Shown here: piece after piece, positions 9,025 through 16,678 of the stretch
Layout of the letters: the number at the start of each line of letters is the position of its first letter
How positions within the stretch are numbered: position 1 is the stretch's first letter
Assembly: GCA_017559845.1 (NCBI GenBank)
Contig: JAFYQQ010000002.1
Location: forward strand, 1 to 57,429
Direction: 5' to 3'
Source: Bacteroidaceae bacterium
GTDB taxonomy: Bacteria > Bacteroidota > Bacteroidia > Bacteroidales > Bacteroidaceae
DNA: 57,429 nucleotides
Position numbers and translations under genes: made by a program
Notes under the pieces: generated by a model
Database searches by the model: none
What the model was told of the DNA's origin: nothing
The model's input: the letters and a program-made list of their open reading frames with translations, nothing else

Positions 9025-9057
9025 CAAAGTTAGTATATGCCCTTGGGTACGAGTCAA
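9025..9057 (-). promoter_or_regulatory. Promoter and possible MerR operator
   Basis: The minus strand reads TTG, 22 bp, then TAACTTTG. The spacer is longer than the usual ~19-20 bp and contains the near-dyad CCCTTGGG. Elongated spacers with a dyad are the classical MerR-regulated layout, so autoregulation is plausible. Confidence 0.5.
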
Positions 9058-9114
9058 GAGAAAAGTGAAAAATTTTTCAAAGTTTTATTTGACAACAGGT
9101 TTTCTGGAGAATAG

Positions 9115-9354
9115 ATGAATAGCGTTGGCTATCTTATGTTAATGGCTGGAAGTCAAAACTGTTCACTTGGCAATAAACCATTCGCGCTGAAATTAAAAGT
9201 TTATGGTAGTGATAATTTATTGTACCAACAAAAAGAGATTATTGAGTTCGTTATAGATAAGGATAATCCAATATGGGATAAGGATTGCATAAAGAGGCGA
9301 CGCGAGAAAATCATTCAAGCAGCAAAAGAAATATGGAGTTTGGATAGCATATAA
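9115..9354 (+). pseudogene. C-terminal remnant of a DUF262/DUF1524 (GmrSD-like) protein
   Basis: The 79-residue reading frame follows directly after a stop (TAG, 9112-9114) and has no N-terminal domain. Its sequence resembles the end of DUF262-DUF1524 HNH proteins: GYLMLMAGSQNCSLGNKPF (the LGNL...N..LGN segment), then KVYGSDNLL, and finally the W-x4-I-x2-R...A-x2-IW ending (IWDKDCIKRRREKIIQAAKE). Such proteins are type IV restriction or phage-defence enzymes that act on modified DNA. The DUF262 domain and the HNH histidine are absent, so this piece is inactive. It lies just upstream of a nuclease-family gene, and its AT-rich composition suggests a decayed defence island. Confidence 0.65.
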
Positions 9355-9411
9355 ATCCATAAAGTATAGATGAAAATAAGACCAATAATTATTTTCGTCT
9401 ATATTTTTTTG

Positions 9412-9419
9412 TACCTTTG
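9412..9419 (+). promoter_or_regulatory. -7 box of the DUF1016 gene
   Basis: TACCTTTG, 18 bp upstream of the ATG at 9438. The candidate TTG start at 9417 lies inside this box, which argues for the ATG. Confidence 0.65.
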
Positions 9420-9437
9420 TTGGCAAATAATAAGGAT

Positions 9438-10571
9438 ATGAGTGATTTACAGACATACGCTGAGGCGGTAAGGATTATAAAGGAAGCGATATTGCGTAGT
9501 CAGTATCGTGCCGCATCTTCTGCTAATAAGGAACAACTGTCATTGTATTATGGTATAGGTTGCTATGTTTCTAAAAATTCTCGTGAGGGCTTTTGGGGCA
9601 AAGGTGCAATTGAGACCATTAGTCAGCAGCTACAAAAGGAATTGCCCGGACTTCGTGGATTCTCGGCTGCCAACATCAAATTTATGCGTCAATTCTATGA
9701 GGTGTGGTGTGAGGATTTGAAATCGCTAACTACGGTTAGCGGAATAGGTAACAACAAATCGCTAACTGCGATTAGCGAAATTGAAACCCAACTATTGATA
9801 CCTTGTGAAAGCCCTCAGAAAGAGGATTTTGATGTGGCTTCATTCTTGGGATTAGGCTTTACGCATCATATGATTATAGTTCGTAAGACCAATTCTCTTG
9901 CAGAGCGTCTGTTTTACATTCGTCAAGCCCTTTCGAATAGGTGGAGTAAAGAGGTGTTGGCTGCAAGAATAGAAGATGATTTGTTTAATCATCAAGGCGA
10001 GATTGCCAATAATTTCATACAAAAGATACCAGATGCCCGTCAATCATTGAAAGCAATAGGAATGTTCAAAGATGAATACCTGTTGGATTTTATCAATGTA
10101 GAGGAACTTGGTGAGCGAGACAAAGAGGATATTGATGAACGGGTTATAGAGCAGGAAATCATACACAATATTAAGAAATTCATTCTTACCTTTGGTCGAG
10201 ACTTTGCATTTGTAGGCAATCAGTACAAGTTAGAGGTGTACGGAGTGGAACATTTCCCCGACTTGATCTTCTTTAATCGAGAATTAAATGCTCTTGTTGT
10301 AATTGAATTAAAGAAAGGCGCGTTCAAATCTTCTTATTTGGGGCAATTGTGTACCTATCTTCGTTTGGTAGATGACCAAATGCGTAAGCCACACGAAAAT
10401 CCATCAATCGGTATCGTGCTATGTAAGAGTGCAGATAAAAAGTATGTGGAGTATGTAATCCAAGACTACGACAAGCCATTAGGCGTTGCGACATATAAAA
10501 CTTCGGATGAAATGCCAGAGAGATTAAAACAGGCATTGCCCGATATTGAAGAATTAAAGAAACTGTTATAG
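9438..10571 (+). CDS. YhcG/DUF1016-type PD-(D/E)XK nuclease protein
   Basis: 377 residues. The N-terminal DUF1016 domain (about 5-150) carries YYGIGCYVSKNSREGFWGKG and LRGFSAANIKFMRQFYE. The C-terminal YhcG nuclease domain (about 235-365) has the PD-(D/E)XK pattern: Asp in HFPDLIFF near residue 275 and VVIELKKG near 290. These proteins are common in defence islands and on mobile DNA, and are thought to act as restriction-like nucleases. Here there is no methylase or specificity subunit, only an upstream DUF1524 remnant. Base composition is AT-richer than neighbouring housekeeping genes, consistent with horizontal transfer. A long-loop hairpin follows the stop. The family assignment is firm; the biological target is unknown. 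Confidence 0.9.
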   Translation: MSDLQTYAEAVRIIKEAILRSQYRAASSANKEQLSLYYGIGCYVSKNSREGFWGKGAIETISQQLQKELPGLRGFSAANIKFMRQFYEVWCEDLKSLTTVSGIGNNKSLTAISEIETQLLIPCESPQKEDFDVASFLGLGFTHHMIIVRKTNSLAERLFYIRQALSNRWSKEVLAARIEDDLFNHQGEIANNFIQKIPDARQSLKAIGMFKDEYLLDFINVEELGERDKEDIDERVIEQEIIHNIKKFILTFGRDFAFVGNQYKLEVYGVEHFPDLIFFNRELNALVVIELKKGAFKSSYLGQLCTYLRLVDDQMRKPHENPSIGIVLCKSADKKYVEYVIQDYDKPLGVATYKTSDEMPERLKQALPDIEELKKLL

Positions 10572-10574
10572 TTG

Positions 10575-10627
10575 AAATGCAGACGAAAGAAAATTATCAT
10601 CATTCTCTTTTTGTCTGCATTTCTTTT
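10575..10627 (+). terminator. Putative terminator of the DUF1016 gene
   Basis: AAATGCAGAC (10575-10584) pairs with GTCTGCATTT (10613-10622) around a long 28-nt loop. CTTTTTG follows. The large loop makes it a weak candidate. Confidence 0.4.
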
Positions 10628-10817
10628 TGTTCCTTTGTAGCATCAAGAGTTATCACATTGAAGCATAACAATGAAGAACTCTGAAATACGAACGGTTGCT
10701 GTCTCGTTACCCAATTTTCAAGCAATCCGAATAACCATTTAATTCCAAGATAATTGCAAATTCTGCGTTTTTTATAAAAAAAGGCTTGCAGCGTAGTGTC
10801 TGCAAGCCTTTTGACCT

Positions 10818-10905
10818 TGGTGCCCGGAACGGGACTCGAACCCGTACGACCGCAATGGTCAAGGGATTTTAAGTCCCTCGTGTCTACCAATTCCACCATC
10901 TGGGC
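10818..10905 (-). tRNA. tRNA-Leu (anticodon UAA)
   Basis: A class II tRNA on the minus strand, starting GCCCAGATGG at 10905. The anticodon stem AGGGA/TCCCT encloses CTTAAAA, giving the UAA anticodon for leucine. A variable arm of class II size and the T-arm ACGGG TTCGAGT CCCGT are present, and CCA is encoded (10820-10818). The acceptor stem has one A-C mismatch (5th pair: GCCCAGA against TCCGGGC). A TATCTTTG promoter box lies 15 bp upstream. Confidence 0.95.
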
Positions 10906-10920
10906 AGCCGTTAGCGGATG

Positions 10921-10928
10921 CAAAGATA
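10921..10928 (-). promoter_or_regulatory. -7 box of tRNA-Leu
   Basis: The minus strand reads TATCTTTG, ending 15 bp before the first tRNA base. It separates the tRNA from the preceding lipoprotein gene, which ends at 10982. Confidence 0.6.
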
Positions 10929-10981
10929 CAACTAAAATTGAGAATAGAGAAGAAAACGGACGTTTTTTTGTCCTTTTCGCC

Positions 10982-11533
10982 CTATCGGTTGTTGATTACC
11001 AATGTGTGTCCGGCATAGGTTGCACGATAACGGATGAGGGGCTTTCCTGCCTCTCCTTTCGTAATCAGTCCCATGTCGTTGAGATTGTACGTGCGGTTGC
11101 ATGACGTGCAATGCGTGTACCCCCCTTCCTGCAGCGTCATGCGTTTGGTTACGTTGTAGGTGTGGTAACAATTGGAACATGCAAGATCATAACAGACCAC
11201 TCGGCTTTGGTCGTGCCCCATCTCAGGGATGTGGGGCAGGCCGACAATGAAGCCGCTCAGCCCCATATAGAAGCCCGACATGGAGCTTAGCTGTGTGGCG
11301 TTCACGTAAGAGGGTGTCTTTTGTGTGGGGCTGGCAAATTCGTACTTGTTGCCTGTGGCGCGGATGGTGCAGAACTCGCCCAGGCTTTGCACGGAGGTGT
11401 ACAGGACGGGTGCCTGCAACACGTTCTCCATTACAAAGTAGGCGGGCAGACGGCTGAAGATGCCGTCGGAAGACTCGCATGCGGACAGGCAAGCCGTCAG
11501 GGCAAGGCAGAAAATGCGCAGCGTCCGTTTCAT
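10982..11533 (-). CDS. Lipoprotein with two CxxC pairs
   Basis: 183 residues with a lipoprotein signal (MKRTLRIFCLALTACLSAC; lipobox cysteine at 19). The C-terminal third has two cysteine pairs (CSNC and CTSC) in a context that resembles a zinc ribbon or a Rieske-like fold lacking the histidines: CYDLACSNCYHTYNV and YTHCTSCNRTYNLNDMG, followed by a short beta tail (PLIRYRATYAGHTLVI). Its start overlaps the argH stop by 4 bp (ATGA), so it is the last gene of the pyrE-SRPBCC-argH operon. I do not recognise a function; metal or redox-centre binding at the periplasmic face is an inference from the cysteines only. Confidence 0.8.
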   Translation of the reverse strand: MKRTLRIFCLALTACLSACESSDGIFSRLPAYFVMENVLQAPVLYTSVQSLGEFCTIRATGNKYEFASPTQKTPSYVNATQLSSMSGFYMGLSGFIVGLPHIPEMGHDQSRVVCYDLACSNCYHTYNVTKRMTLQEGGYTHCTSCNRTYNLNDMGLITKGEAGKPLIRYRATYAGHTLVINNR

Positions 11534-12867
11534 TCTCCGCTGATGAGTTTCTGCTCGGCCTGAGTCATGCGCTCAAAGTGGAAATCCTTCAGCACCTCTT
11601 CCATCAGGGCGGCAATGCGGTCGTTGCACAGGTTGCCGATGGAGCCTTCGTGGGTGTGCTGCACTTCCTTGACGGGGACGAACTGTCCGGCCTCTATCTC
11701 CAGACCCACTTGCTTGTAGGCATCGCGGAAGGGTGTGCCAGAAGCGGCACGTCGGTTCACCTCTTCCACACTGAACATGAGGTCGTAACGCGCATCGTCA
11801 AGGATGTGTTCGTTCACCTGGATCTTGCTGATGATATAGGTGGTCATCTGCAGGCAGTCTCGCAGTTCTTCAAATGCGGGCAGGAAGATTTCCTTGATAA
11901 TCTGCAGGTCGCGGAAGTATCCGCTGGGCAGATTGTTCATGATGAGCATGATCTGTTGTGGCATGGCCTGCAGTTTGTTGCACTTGGCGCGGGTCAGCTC
12001 GAATACGTCGGGGTTCTTCTTGTGCGGCATGATGCTGGAACCCGTGGTACACTCGTTGGGCAGCTTGACAAAGGCGAAGTTCTGGCTGTTGAACATGCAG
12101 GCGTCAAAAGCCAGCTTGGCTATTGTGCCGGCTACCGAAGCCAGGGCGTATGCCACGTTGCGTTCGGTCTTTCCTCGTCCCATCTGTGCGTAGACCACAT
12201 TGTAGTCCATGCTGTCGAAACCGAGCAGCGAGGTGGTAAGGCTGCGGTTCAGGGGGAAACTGTTGCCATATCCGGCTGCGCTGCCCAGGGGGTTGCGGTT
12301 TGTCTGTCTGTAAGCAGCTTGCAGCATCATCATGTCGTCTACAAGGCTCTCGGCGTAGGCGCCGAACCAAAGTCCGAAGCTGCTGGGCATGGCCACTTGC
12401 AGATGGGTGTATCCGGGCATGAGCACGTGCTTGTAGTTCTCGCTCTGCTTCTGCAGTTCGCGGAACAGGACCACCACATCGTCCACCACCGCCTTCAACT
12501 GGCGGCGTGTGAAAAGGCGCAGGTCAACGAGTACCTGGTCGTTTCGGCTTCGCCCGGAATGAATTTTCTTGCCCATGTCGCCCAAAGCGCGGGTAAGCAT
12601 AAGCTCAACCTGGGAATGTACGTCTTCAATGCCGTCCTCGATGCAGAAATGGCCTTTCTGTATGTCGGCATAGATGCGGCGAAGTTCTGCAAGAAGCTGT
12701 TTCAGCTCGTCGGCTTCAAGAAGACCGATGCTTTCCAGCATGGTGATGTGAGCCATGGAACCCAGAACATCATCCTGTGCCAGATAAAGGTCCATTTCGC
12801 GGTCGCGTCCTACGGTGAAGCGTTCTATTTCACTGTTTGTGTCGAAATTCTTTTGCCAGAGTTTCAT
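11530..12867 (-). CDS. argH: Argininosuccinate lyase
   Basis: 445 residues, close to the usual ~460. It cleaves argininosuccinate to arginine and fumarate, the last step of arginine biosynthesis, in the cytosol. The fumarase/aspartase signature is present (SIMPHKKNPDVFELTRAKCN), containing the catalytic serine loop. The N-terminal DLYLAQDDVLGSMAHITML, SGRSRNDQV and GAYAESLVDD are also typical. It is third in a minus-strand operon pyrE / SRPBCC / argH / lipoprotein. The 42-bp upstream gap holds only AT-rich DNA. Combining pyrimidine and arginine genes is sensible because both use carbamoyl-phosphate, though that is not shown here. Confidence 0.97.
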   Translation of the reverse strand: MKLWQKNFDTNSEIERFTVGRDREMDLYLAQDDVLGSMAHITMLESIGLLEADELKQLLAELRRIYADIQKGHFCIEDGIEDVHSQVELMLTRALGDMGKKIHSGRSRNDQVLVDLRLFTRRQLKAVVDDVVVLFRELQKQSENYKHVLMPGYTHLQVAMPSSFGLWFGAYAESLVDDMMMLQAAYRQTNRNPLGSAAGYGNSFPLNRSLTTSLLGFDSMDYNVVYAQMGRGKTERNVAYALASVAGTIAKLAFDACMFNSQNFAFVKLPNECTTGSSIMPHKKNPDVFELTRAKCNKLQAMPQQIMLIMNNLPSGYFRDLQIIKEIFLPAFEELRDCLQMTTYIISKIQVNEHILDDARYDLMFSVEEVNRRAASGTPFRDAYKQVGLEIEAGQFVPVKEVQHTHEGSIGNLCNDRIAALMEEVLKDFHFERMTQAEQKLISGE

Positions 12868-12909
12868 TGCGAATGCGTATTATATATATAATGTATATAG
12901 GGAGGCAAA

Positions 12910-13389
12910 TCAATAGGGAATCATGGCCAGCATGTCTGCCAGTCCCTGCACACCCTTCTGGGCTTTGCTTCCAATCATTTGCTTGATGAAGAAGTTGAGT
13001 TCTGCACCCAAGGTACATTTCAGCAGCGAGCCTTGTTCGTGGGGGAGAAGCTGGATCCAGAGATTGGCTTGGATGGGGGCACCTTCCAGAGCGAACTTGA
13101 TGCATTTGGGCACTTCGCGTTCAATGATGCGCAGGGTGATGCTTCCCAAGGGGGTGCCGTTGAGCTGTACCGTGTCGGGGGTGAACTCCGTGTTTCTCAG
13201 CATCTGTTTGAGCTGGGCAATCTGTTCGGGCTTTACCTTGTCCCCGGCATGCGCCATGATGTTCTGTTCCACCATGGGGTCGTCAATCCTGTCGCGGATG
13301 ACAGACAGGTGGGTGAGGTCGCTCAGTTTGGCATATACCGCATCTTGCGGCGCATAGATGAGTTTTACGTCGCTTTCGTATTTTGTCAT
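12910..13389 (-). CDS. SRPBCC/START-like domain protein
   Basis: A 159-residue protein without a signal peptide. The START/polyketide-cyclase-like pattern is visible: an initial strand (YESDVKLIYAPQDAVYAKLSDL), a long helical insertion, paired strands (GSITLRIIEREVPKCIKF) and a C-terminal helix (GVQGLADMLAMIPY). Such folds bind hydrophobic ligands, but no ligand is evident. It lies 22 bp downstream of pyrE and 42 bp upstream of argH on the same strand. The function is unknown. Confidence 0.8.
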   Translation of the reverse strand: MTKYESDVKLIYAPQDAVYAKLSDLTHLSVIRDRIDDPMVEQNIMAHAGDKVKPEQIAQLKQMLRNTEFTPDTVQLNGTPLGSITLRIIEREVPKCIKFALEGAPIQANLWIQLLPHEQGSLLKCTLGAELNFFIKQMIGSKAQKGVQGLADMLAMIPY

Positions 13390-13411
13390 TTTGTATGTCT
13401 GTTAATATGGA

Positions 13412-14044
13412 TTAAATACCCCAGTTGGCAGGATCTTTGCGCCAGCTGTGCAGCAACTCTACGTCGGATGACTGGATGTATCCTGTGTTGAGCGCTTCGG
13501 CTACCACTGCTTCGTAGTTGGTAAGGGTAATCAGCTTGACATCGGCTTCGTCGAAGGCTTTCTTTGCCACATCGAAACCATAGGTGTAGCTGGCCACCAT
13601 GCCCACCACTTCGCAACCGTTCTTGCGGATGGCTTCTACGGCCTTAAGGCTGCTGCCACCGGTGCTGATGAGGTCTTCAACTACCACTACCTTCATGCCG
13701 GGCTTCAGTTCGCCCTCAATCAGATTCTCCAGACCGTGGTCCTTGGGTTTGCTGCGTACATACACAAACGGAAGGTTCAGCGCGTCGGCAACCAGTGCGC
13801 CCTGTGCGATGGCTCCGGTAGCAACTCCGGCAACGGCTTCGGCCTCGGGGAAATTTTCCATAATGAGGCGTACCAATTCAATCTTCACGAAAGAACGGAG
13901 GTCGGGGTAGGAAAGGGTCTTGCGATTGTCACAATAGAAGGGGCTTTTCCATCCGCTTGCCCATGTGAAGGGGTTGGTGGGTTGCAACTTGATGGCTTTT
14001 ACATTTAATAACTTAGCCGCGAAAATGTTTTCCAGAGTTTTCAT
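13412..14044 (-). CDS. pyrE: Orotate phosphoribosyltransferase
   Basis: 210 residues from ATG 14044 (MKTLENIFAAKLL); a second ATG two codons earlier (14050) is possible. The enzyme adds phosphoribose from PRPP to orotate, giving OMP in pyrimidine synthesis. The PRPP-binding loop is VVVVEDLISTGGSSLKAV near residue 120, and FTWASGWKSPFYCDNRK is the typical orotate-side loop. It is the first gene of the minus-strand operon with the SRPBCC gene, argH and a lipoprotein. A TATCTTTG box lies 35 bp upstream. Confidence 0.96.
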   Translation of the reverse strand: MKTLENIFAAKLLNVKAIKLQPTNPFTWASGWKSPFYCDNRKTLSYPDLRSFVKIELVRLIMENFPEAEAVAGVATGAIAQGALVADALNLPFVYVRSKPKDHGLENLIEGELKPGMKVVVVEDLISTGGSSLKAVEAIRKNGCEVVGMVASYTYGFDVAKKAFDEADVKLITLTNYEAVVAEALNTGYIQSSDVELLHSWRKDPANWGI

Positions 14045-14079
14045 AACCATATTTAAATTTAAGAGATTGGATTTGTTTG

Positions 14080-14087
14080 CAAAGATA
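14080..14087 (-). promoter_or_regulatory. -7 box of the pyrE operon
   Basis: The minus strand reads TATCTTTG, 35 bp upstream of the pyrE start. No good -33 TTTG is visible. Confidence 0.55.
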
Positions 14088-14161
14088 CAAAAAAAGATTT
14101 AGTGCGGTTCCATTATGTTTAGGAAAAATCATAGAATCCGCGATGTTTTTTCAGAACAGAT

Positions 14162-14665
14162 TCATTCATCGTATGTGTATTCGTCACATTCGGGCAGAAG
14201 TTTTGCAATAGCGTCGCTCTCAAAACCTTTGGACGCAGCGTGACGCATAATCTTGGCATGGCGTGTATAAGAATCGGTATCCTTTATGCTTCGGTTTTTT
14301 GCGTGAATGATGTCTGTAAGGATTTTTTCATACTCTTCCTCATTGATGGACTCCAGTCCGGCACGGATGTACTCGCTTGCAAGCCCTTGAATGTGGAGCA
14401 TTTGCCTTATCTTGAACCGTCCCCAGTGGTTGTAACGCAGCTTGTCGTTGGCGTATGCCTTGCAATAGCGCTCGTCATCGATGTATCTTTCATCAATCAG
14501 GTAATCTACAAGTCGCTCAGTATCGGTGGGTGACAGTTGCCATTGAAGGGCTTTTGTCCGAATTTCGGCTGATGAGTGTTCGCTTTGGCTGCAAAGTGCG
14601 GCAAGGCGTTGCAGGGCTTGTTCGTAGGACAGTGGCTCGGTTGTCTTTTTTCGGAATGCCATCAT
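14162..14665 (-). CDS. recX: RecX regulatory protein
   Basis: 167 residues from ATG 14665, which overlaps the prmC TGA (ATGA-type junction). RecX binds RecA filaments and limits recombinase activity. The family pattern is visible: YEQALQRLAALCSQSEHS, then DYLIDERYIDDERYCKAYAN and KIRQMLHIQGLASEYI, three-helix repeats. A longer frame starting at 14758 lies inside prmC and is not needed. recA itself is not in the window; pairing with prmC is simply the operon arrangement. Confidence 0.9.
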   Translation of the reverse strand: MMAFRKKTTEPLSYEQALQRLAALCSQSEHSSAEIRTKALQWQLSPTDTERLVDYLIDERYIDDERYCKAYANDKLRYNHWGRFKIRQMLHIQGLASEYIRAGLESINEEEYEKILTDIIHAKNRSIKDTDSYTRHAKIMRHAASKGFESDAIAKLLPECDEYTYDE

Positions 14666-15477
14666 TGGGGTAAAGAGCAAATAATGAAACGGTGGTTTTG
14701 GAACTGGTCGTCCAGCAGTCGGATGTCTTGATAGCCTTTCCGGCTTAGCAAATCGCAAATCTTATCTCCATACTTGCGATTGATTTCGAGATAGATGCGT
14801 CCGTCATTGCAGAGGTGGGCCAGGCCGTATTCAGCTATGGCGTCATAGAAAAGAAGGGGTTCCTCATCGGGGACGAACAATGCCAGATGAGGTTCGTGCT
14901 GCAATACGTTTCGGTGCATCTCATTCGCTTCGCTTTGGCAAATGTAAGGCGGGTTACTTACAATGATGTCCCATTTTCTTTCCGTTGTGTCTGGATGTAA
15001 AATATTTTCACAAACAAACTCAACTTCTGCGTTTAGGCTCTCCGCATTGGCCTGTGCAATGGAAAGCGCTTGCTCGGAGATGTCGAAGGCCGTAACTTTG
15101 TAGCCGGCCAATGCCAGTGAAACGGCTATACAGCCCGAACCCGTGCCGATGTCAAGGACGGACTTGCCTTTCGGCTCGTCACAGACGGCCTGCACCAGCT
15201 CTGCCGTTTCCGGTCTGGGAATTAGCACGCCAGGCTCTACATGAAACGTGTGTCCGCAGAACTCGGCCATGCCCAATACATATTGAACTGGCTCTCCTGT
15301 GGCAAGGCGTTGCATAATATTTTGCAGTTCCGTTAGGTTATCTGCGGATAAATCTTTATCTTTGCCCAGCAGAATGTCTGTTCGGGACAAGCCGAAACGC
15401 AATTCCATCACCATCCGATAGATGGCTCGGGCTTCTCCGGCAGGATAAATGTGTTGTAGTATCTGAACGGGATTCAT
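14662..15477 (-). CDS. prmC: Peptide chain release factor N5-glutamine methyltransferase
   Basis: 271 residues. It methylates the GGQ glutamine of RF1 and RF2 using S-adenosylmethionine. The AdoMet motif is VLDIGTGSGCIAVSLA near residue 113, the substrate motif is NPPY in IIVSNPPYICQSE, and the N-terminal helical domain includes FGLSRTDILLGKD. The start ATG (15477) lies only 4 bp after the -7 box, so its mRNA is probably leaderless. It overlaps recX by 4 bp. ribD is divergent. Confidence 0.95.
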   Translation of the reverse strand: MNPVQILQHIYPAGEARAIYRMVMELRFGLSRTDILLGKDKDLSADNLTELQNIMQRLATGEPVQYVLGMAEFCGHTFHVEPGVLIPRPETAELVQAVCDEPKGKSVLDIGTGSGCIAVSLALAGYKVTAFDISEQALSIAQANAESLNAEVEFVCENILHPDTTERKWDIIVSNPPYICQSEANEMHRNVLQHEPHLALFVPDEEPLLFYDAIAEYGLAHLCNDGRIYLEINRKYGDKICDLLSRKGYQDIRLLDDQFQNHRFIICSLPQ

Positions 15478-15481
15478 GCTG

Positions 15482-15489
15482 CAAAGTTA
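15482..15489 (-). promoter_or_regulatory. -7 box of prmC-recX; start codon 4 bp away
   Basis: The minus strand reads TAACTTTG. Because transcription starts a few bases after such a box, the prmC mRNA should begin at or next to the ATG. Confidence 0.55.
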
Positions 15490-15539
15490 TGAAAAAAGTG
15501 AAATAAACAGTCGTAAACGCAAGAAAAAAGATGATAAAC

Positions 15540-16523
15540 ATGACAACGGAGGACGAGCGTTACATGAGACGCTGCATCCAACTGGCCCGGTGTGGCGAGG
15601 CTGGAGCGGCACCGAATCCCATGGTGGGAGCCGTGGTGGTGTGGCAGGGGCAAATCATTGGTGAGGGGTATCACCGCAAGTGTGGAGGCCCGCATGCCGA
15701 GGTGAATGCTATCCGTAGTGTGCGCCAACAGGAACTTTTGCAGGAAAGTACTCTTTATGTGAGTCTGGAACCTTGTGCCCACTATGGAAAGACACCGCCT
15801 TGCGCCGATTTGATAGTCTCGTGCCGTATTCCCAAGGTTGTGGTGGGCTGTATGGATCCTTTTGCGAAAGTGAACGGTTTGGGTGTGAAGAAGATGCGTG
15901 ATGCCGGAATTCATGTGGAAGTGGGCGTTTTGGAACAGGAATGTCTGCGTCTGAACGAGCGTTTCATTACTTTTCATAGCAAACACCGCCCTTGGATCAC
16001 GTTGAAATGGGCGCAATCCACAGACGGTTTTATCGCACGCAAGGATGGTTCGGCGGTGGCTTTCTCCACTGCACTGACGCAGATGCTTGTACATCGGCTC
16101 CGTACCCGTCATCAAGCCATAATGGTGGGAACGCACACCGCAATGTGGGACAATCCTACGCTTACAGCCCGTGAATGGCAGGGCAAGCATCCTTTGCGAG
16201 TCACCATAGACCGGCATGGAGCTTTGCTGGATACGCTGCATCTGAAGGATGGCAGTGTGCCCACCCGTATTTATGAAACCGGCAATTTGGAGGAAATTCT
16301 GTCAGACTTGCACACATTGGGCATACAGTCTTTGCTGGTGGAGGGCGGCGCTGCGTTGCACCGGACGTTTCTGGAGGCTGGTTTGTGGGACGAGGTGAGA
16401 GTGGAAATCTCGCCGCTGATGTTAGGTGAAGGGATTCCTGCGGCATCGTTGGGTGGTGCAGTACTGGAATCGGAAGAACTTTTTGGCGCGAATAAAGTGT
16501 GTCTTTATCGGCCGAAATCTTGA
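15540..16523 (+). CDS. ribD: Bifunctional riboflavin deaminase/reductase RibD
   Basis: 327 residues from ATG 15540; ATG 15531 (three residues longer) is an alternative. It carries out the deamination and reduction of the pyrimidine intermediate of riboflavin synthesis. The N-terminal zinc deaminase has HAEVNAI (catalytic His and Glu) and PCAHYGKTPPCAD (zinc cysteines). The C-terminal reductase has WITLKWAQSTDGFIAR, HQAIMVGTHTAMWDNP and SLLVEGGAALHRTFLEAG. It is monocistronic and divergent from prmC. The other rib genes are not in the window. Confidence 0.96.
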   Translation: MTTEDERYMRRCIQLARCGEAGAAPNPMVGAVVVWQGQIIGEGYHRKCGGPHAEVNAIRSVRQQELLQESTLYVSLEPCAHYGKTPPCADLIVSCRIPKVVVGCMDPFAKVNGLGVKKMRDAGIHVEVGVLEQECLRLNERFITFHSKHRPWITLKWAQSTDGFIARKDGSAVAFSTALTQMLVHRLRTRHQAIMVGTHTAMWDNPTLTAREWQGKHPLRVTIDRHGALLDTLHLKDGSVPTRIYETGNLEEILSDLHTLGIQSLLVEGGAALHRTFLEAGLWDEVRVEISPLMLGEGIPAASLGGAVLESEELFGANKVCLYRPKS

Positions 16524-16626
16524 AAAAAGTGGCAAAATGGGTGCTTTTACCCATACCAATCCCTAAAATTCCTTAAATCAGGCCCATTTAGTGGCTTTAT
16601 TATGCGATAAAGTCAAATAATAACCG

Positions 16627-16634
16627 TAATTTTG
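16627..16634 (+). promoter_or_regulatory. -7 box of the DUF6242-to-murI operon
   Basis: TAATTTTG, 44 bp upstream of the start at 16679. No convincing -33 TTTG at the usual distance. Confidence 0.5.
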
Positions 16635-16678
16635 CAAGCTGAAATAGTATTACCTAATAAATGCGCGAACATAATCAA

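Noticed and set aside
11479..12891. Long plus-strand frame antisense to argH
   Set aside because: It is the complement of argH, which has unmistakable motifs; codon content on the plus strand resembles no protein.
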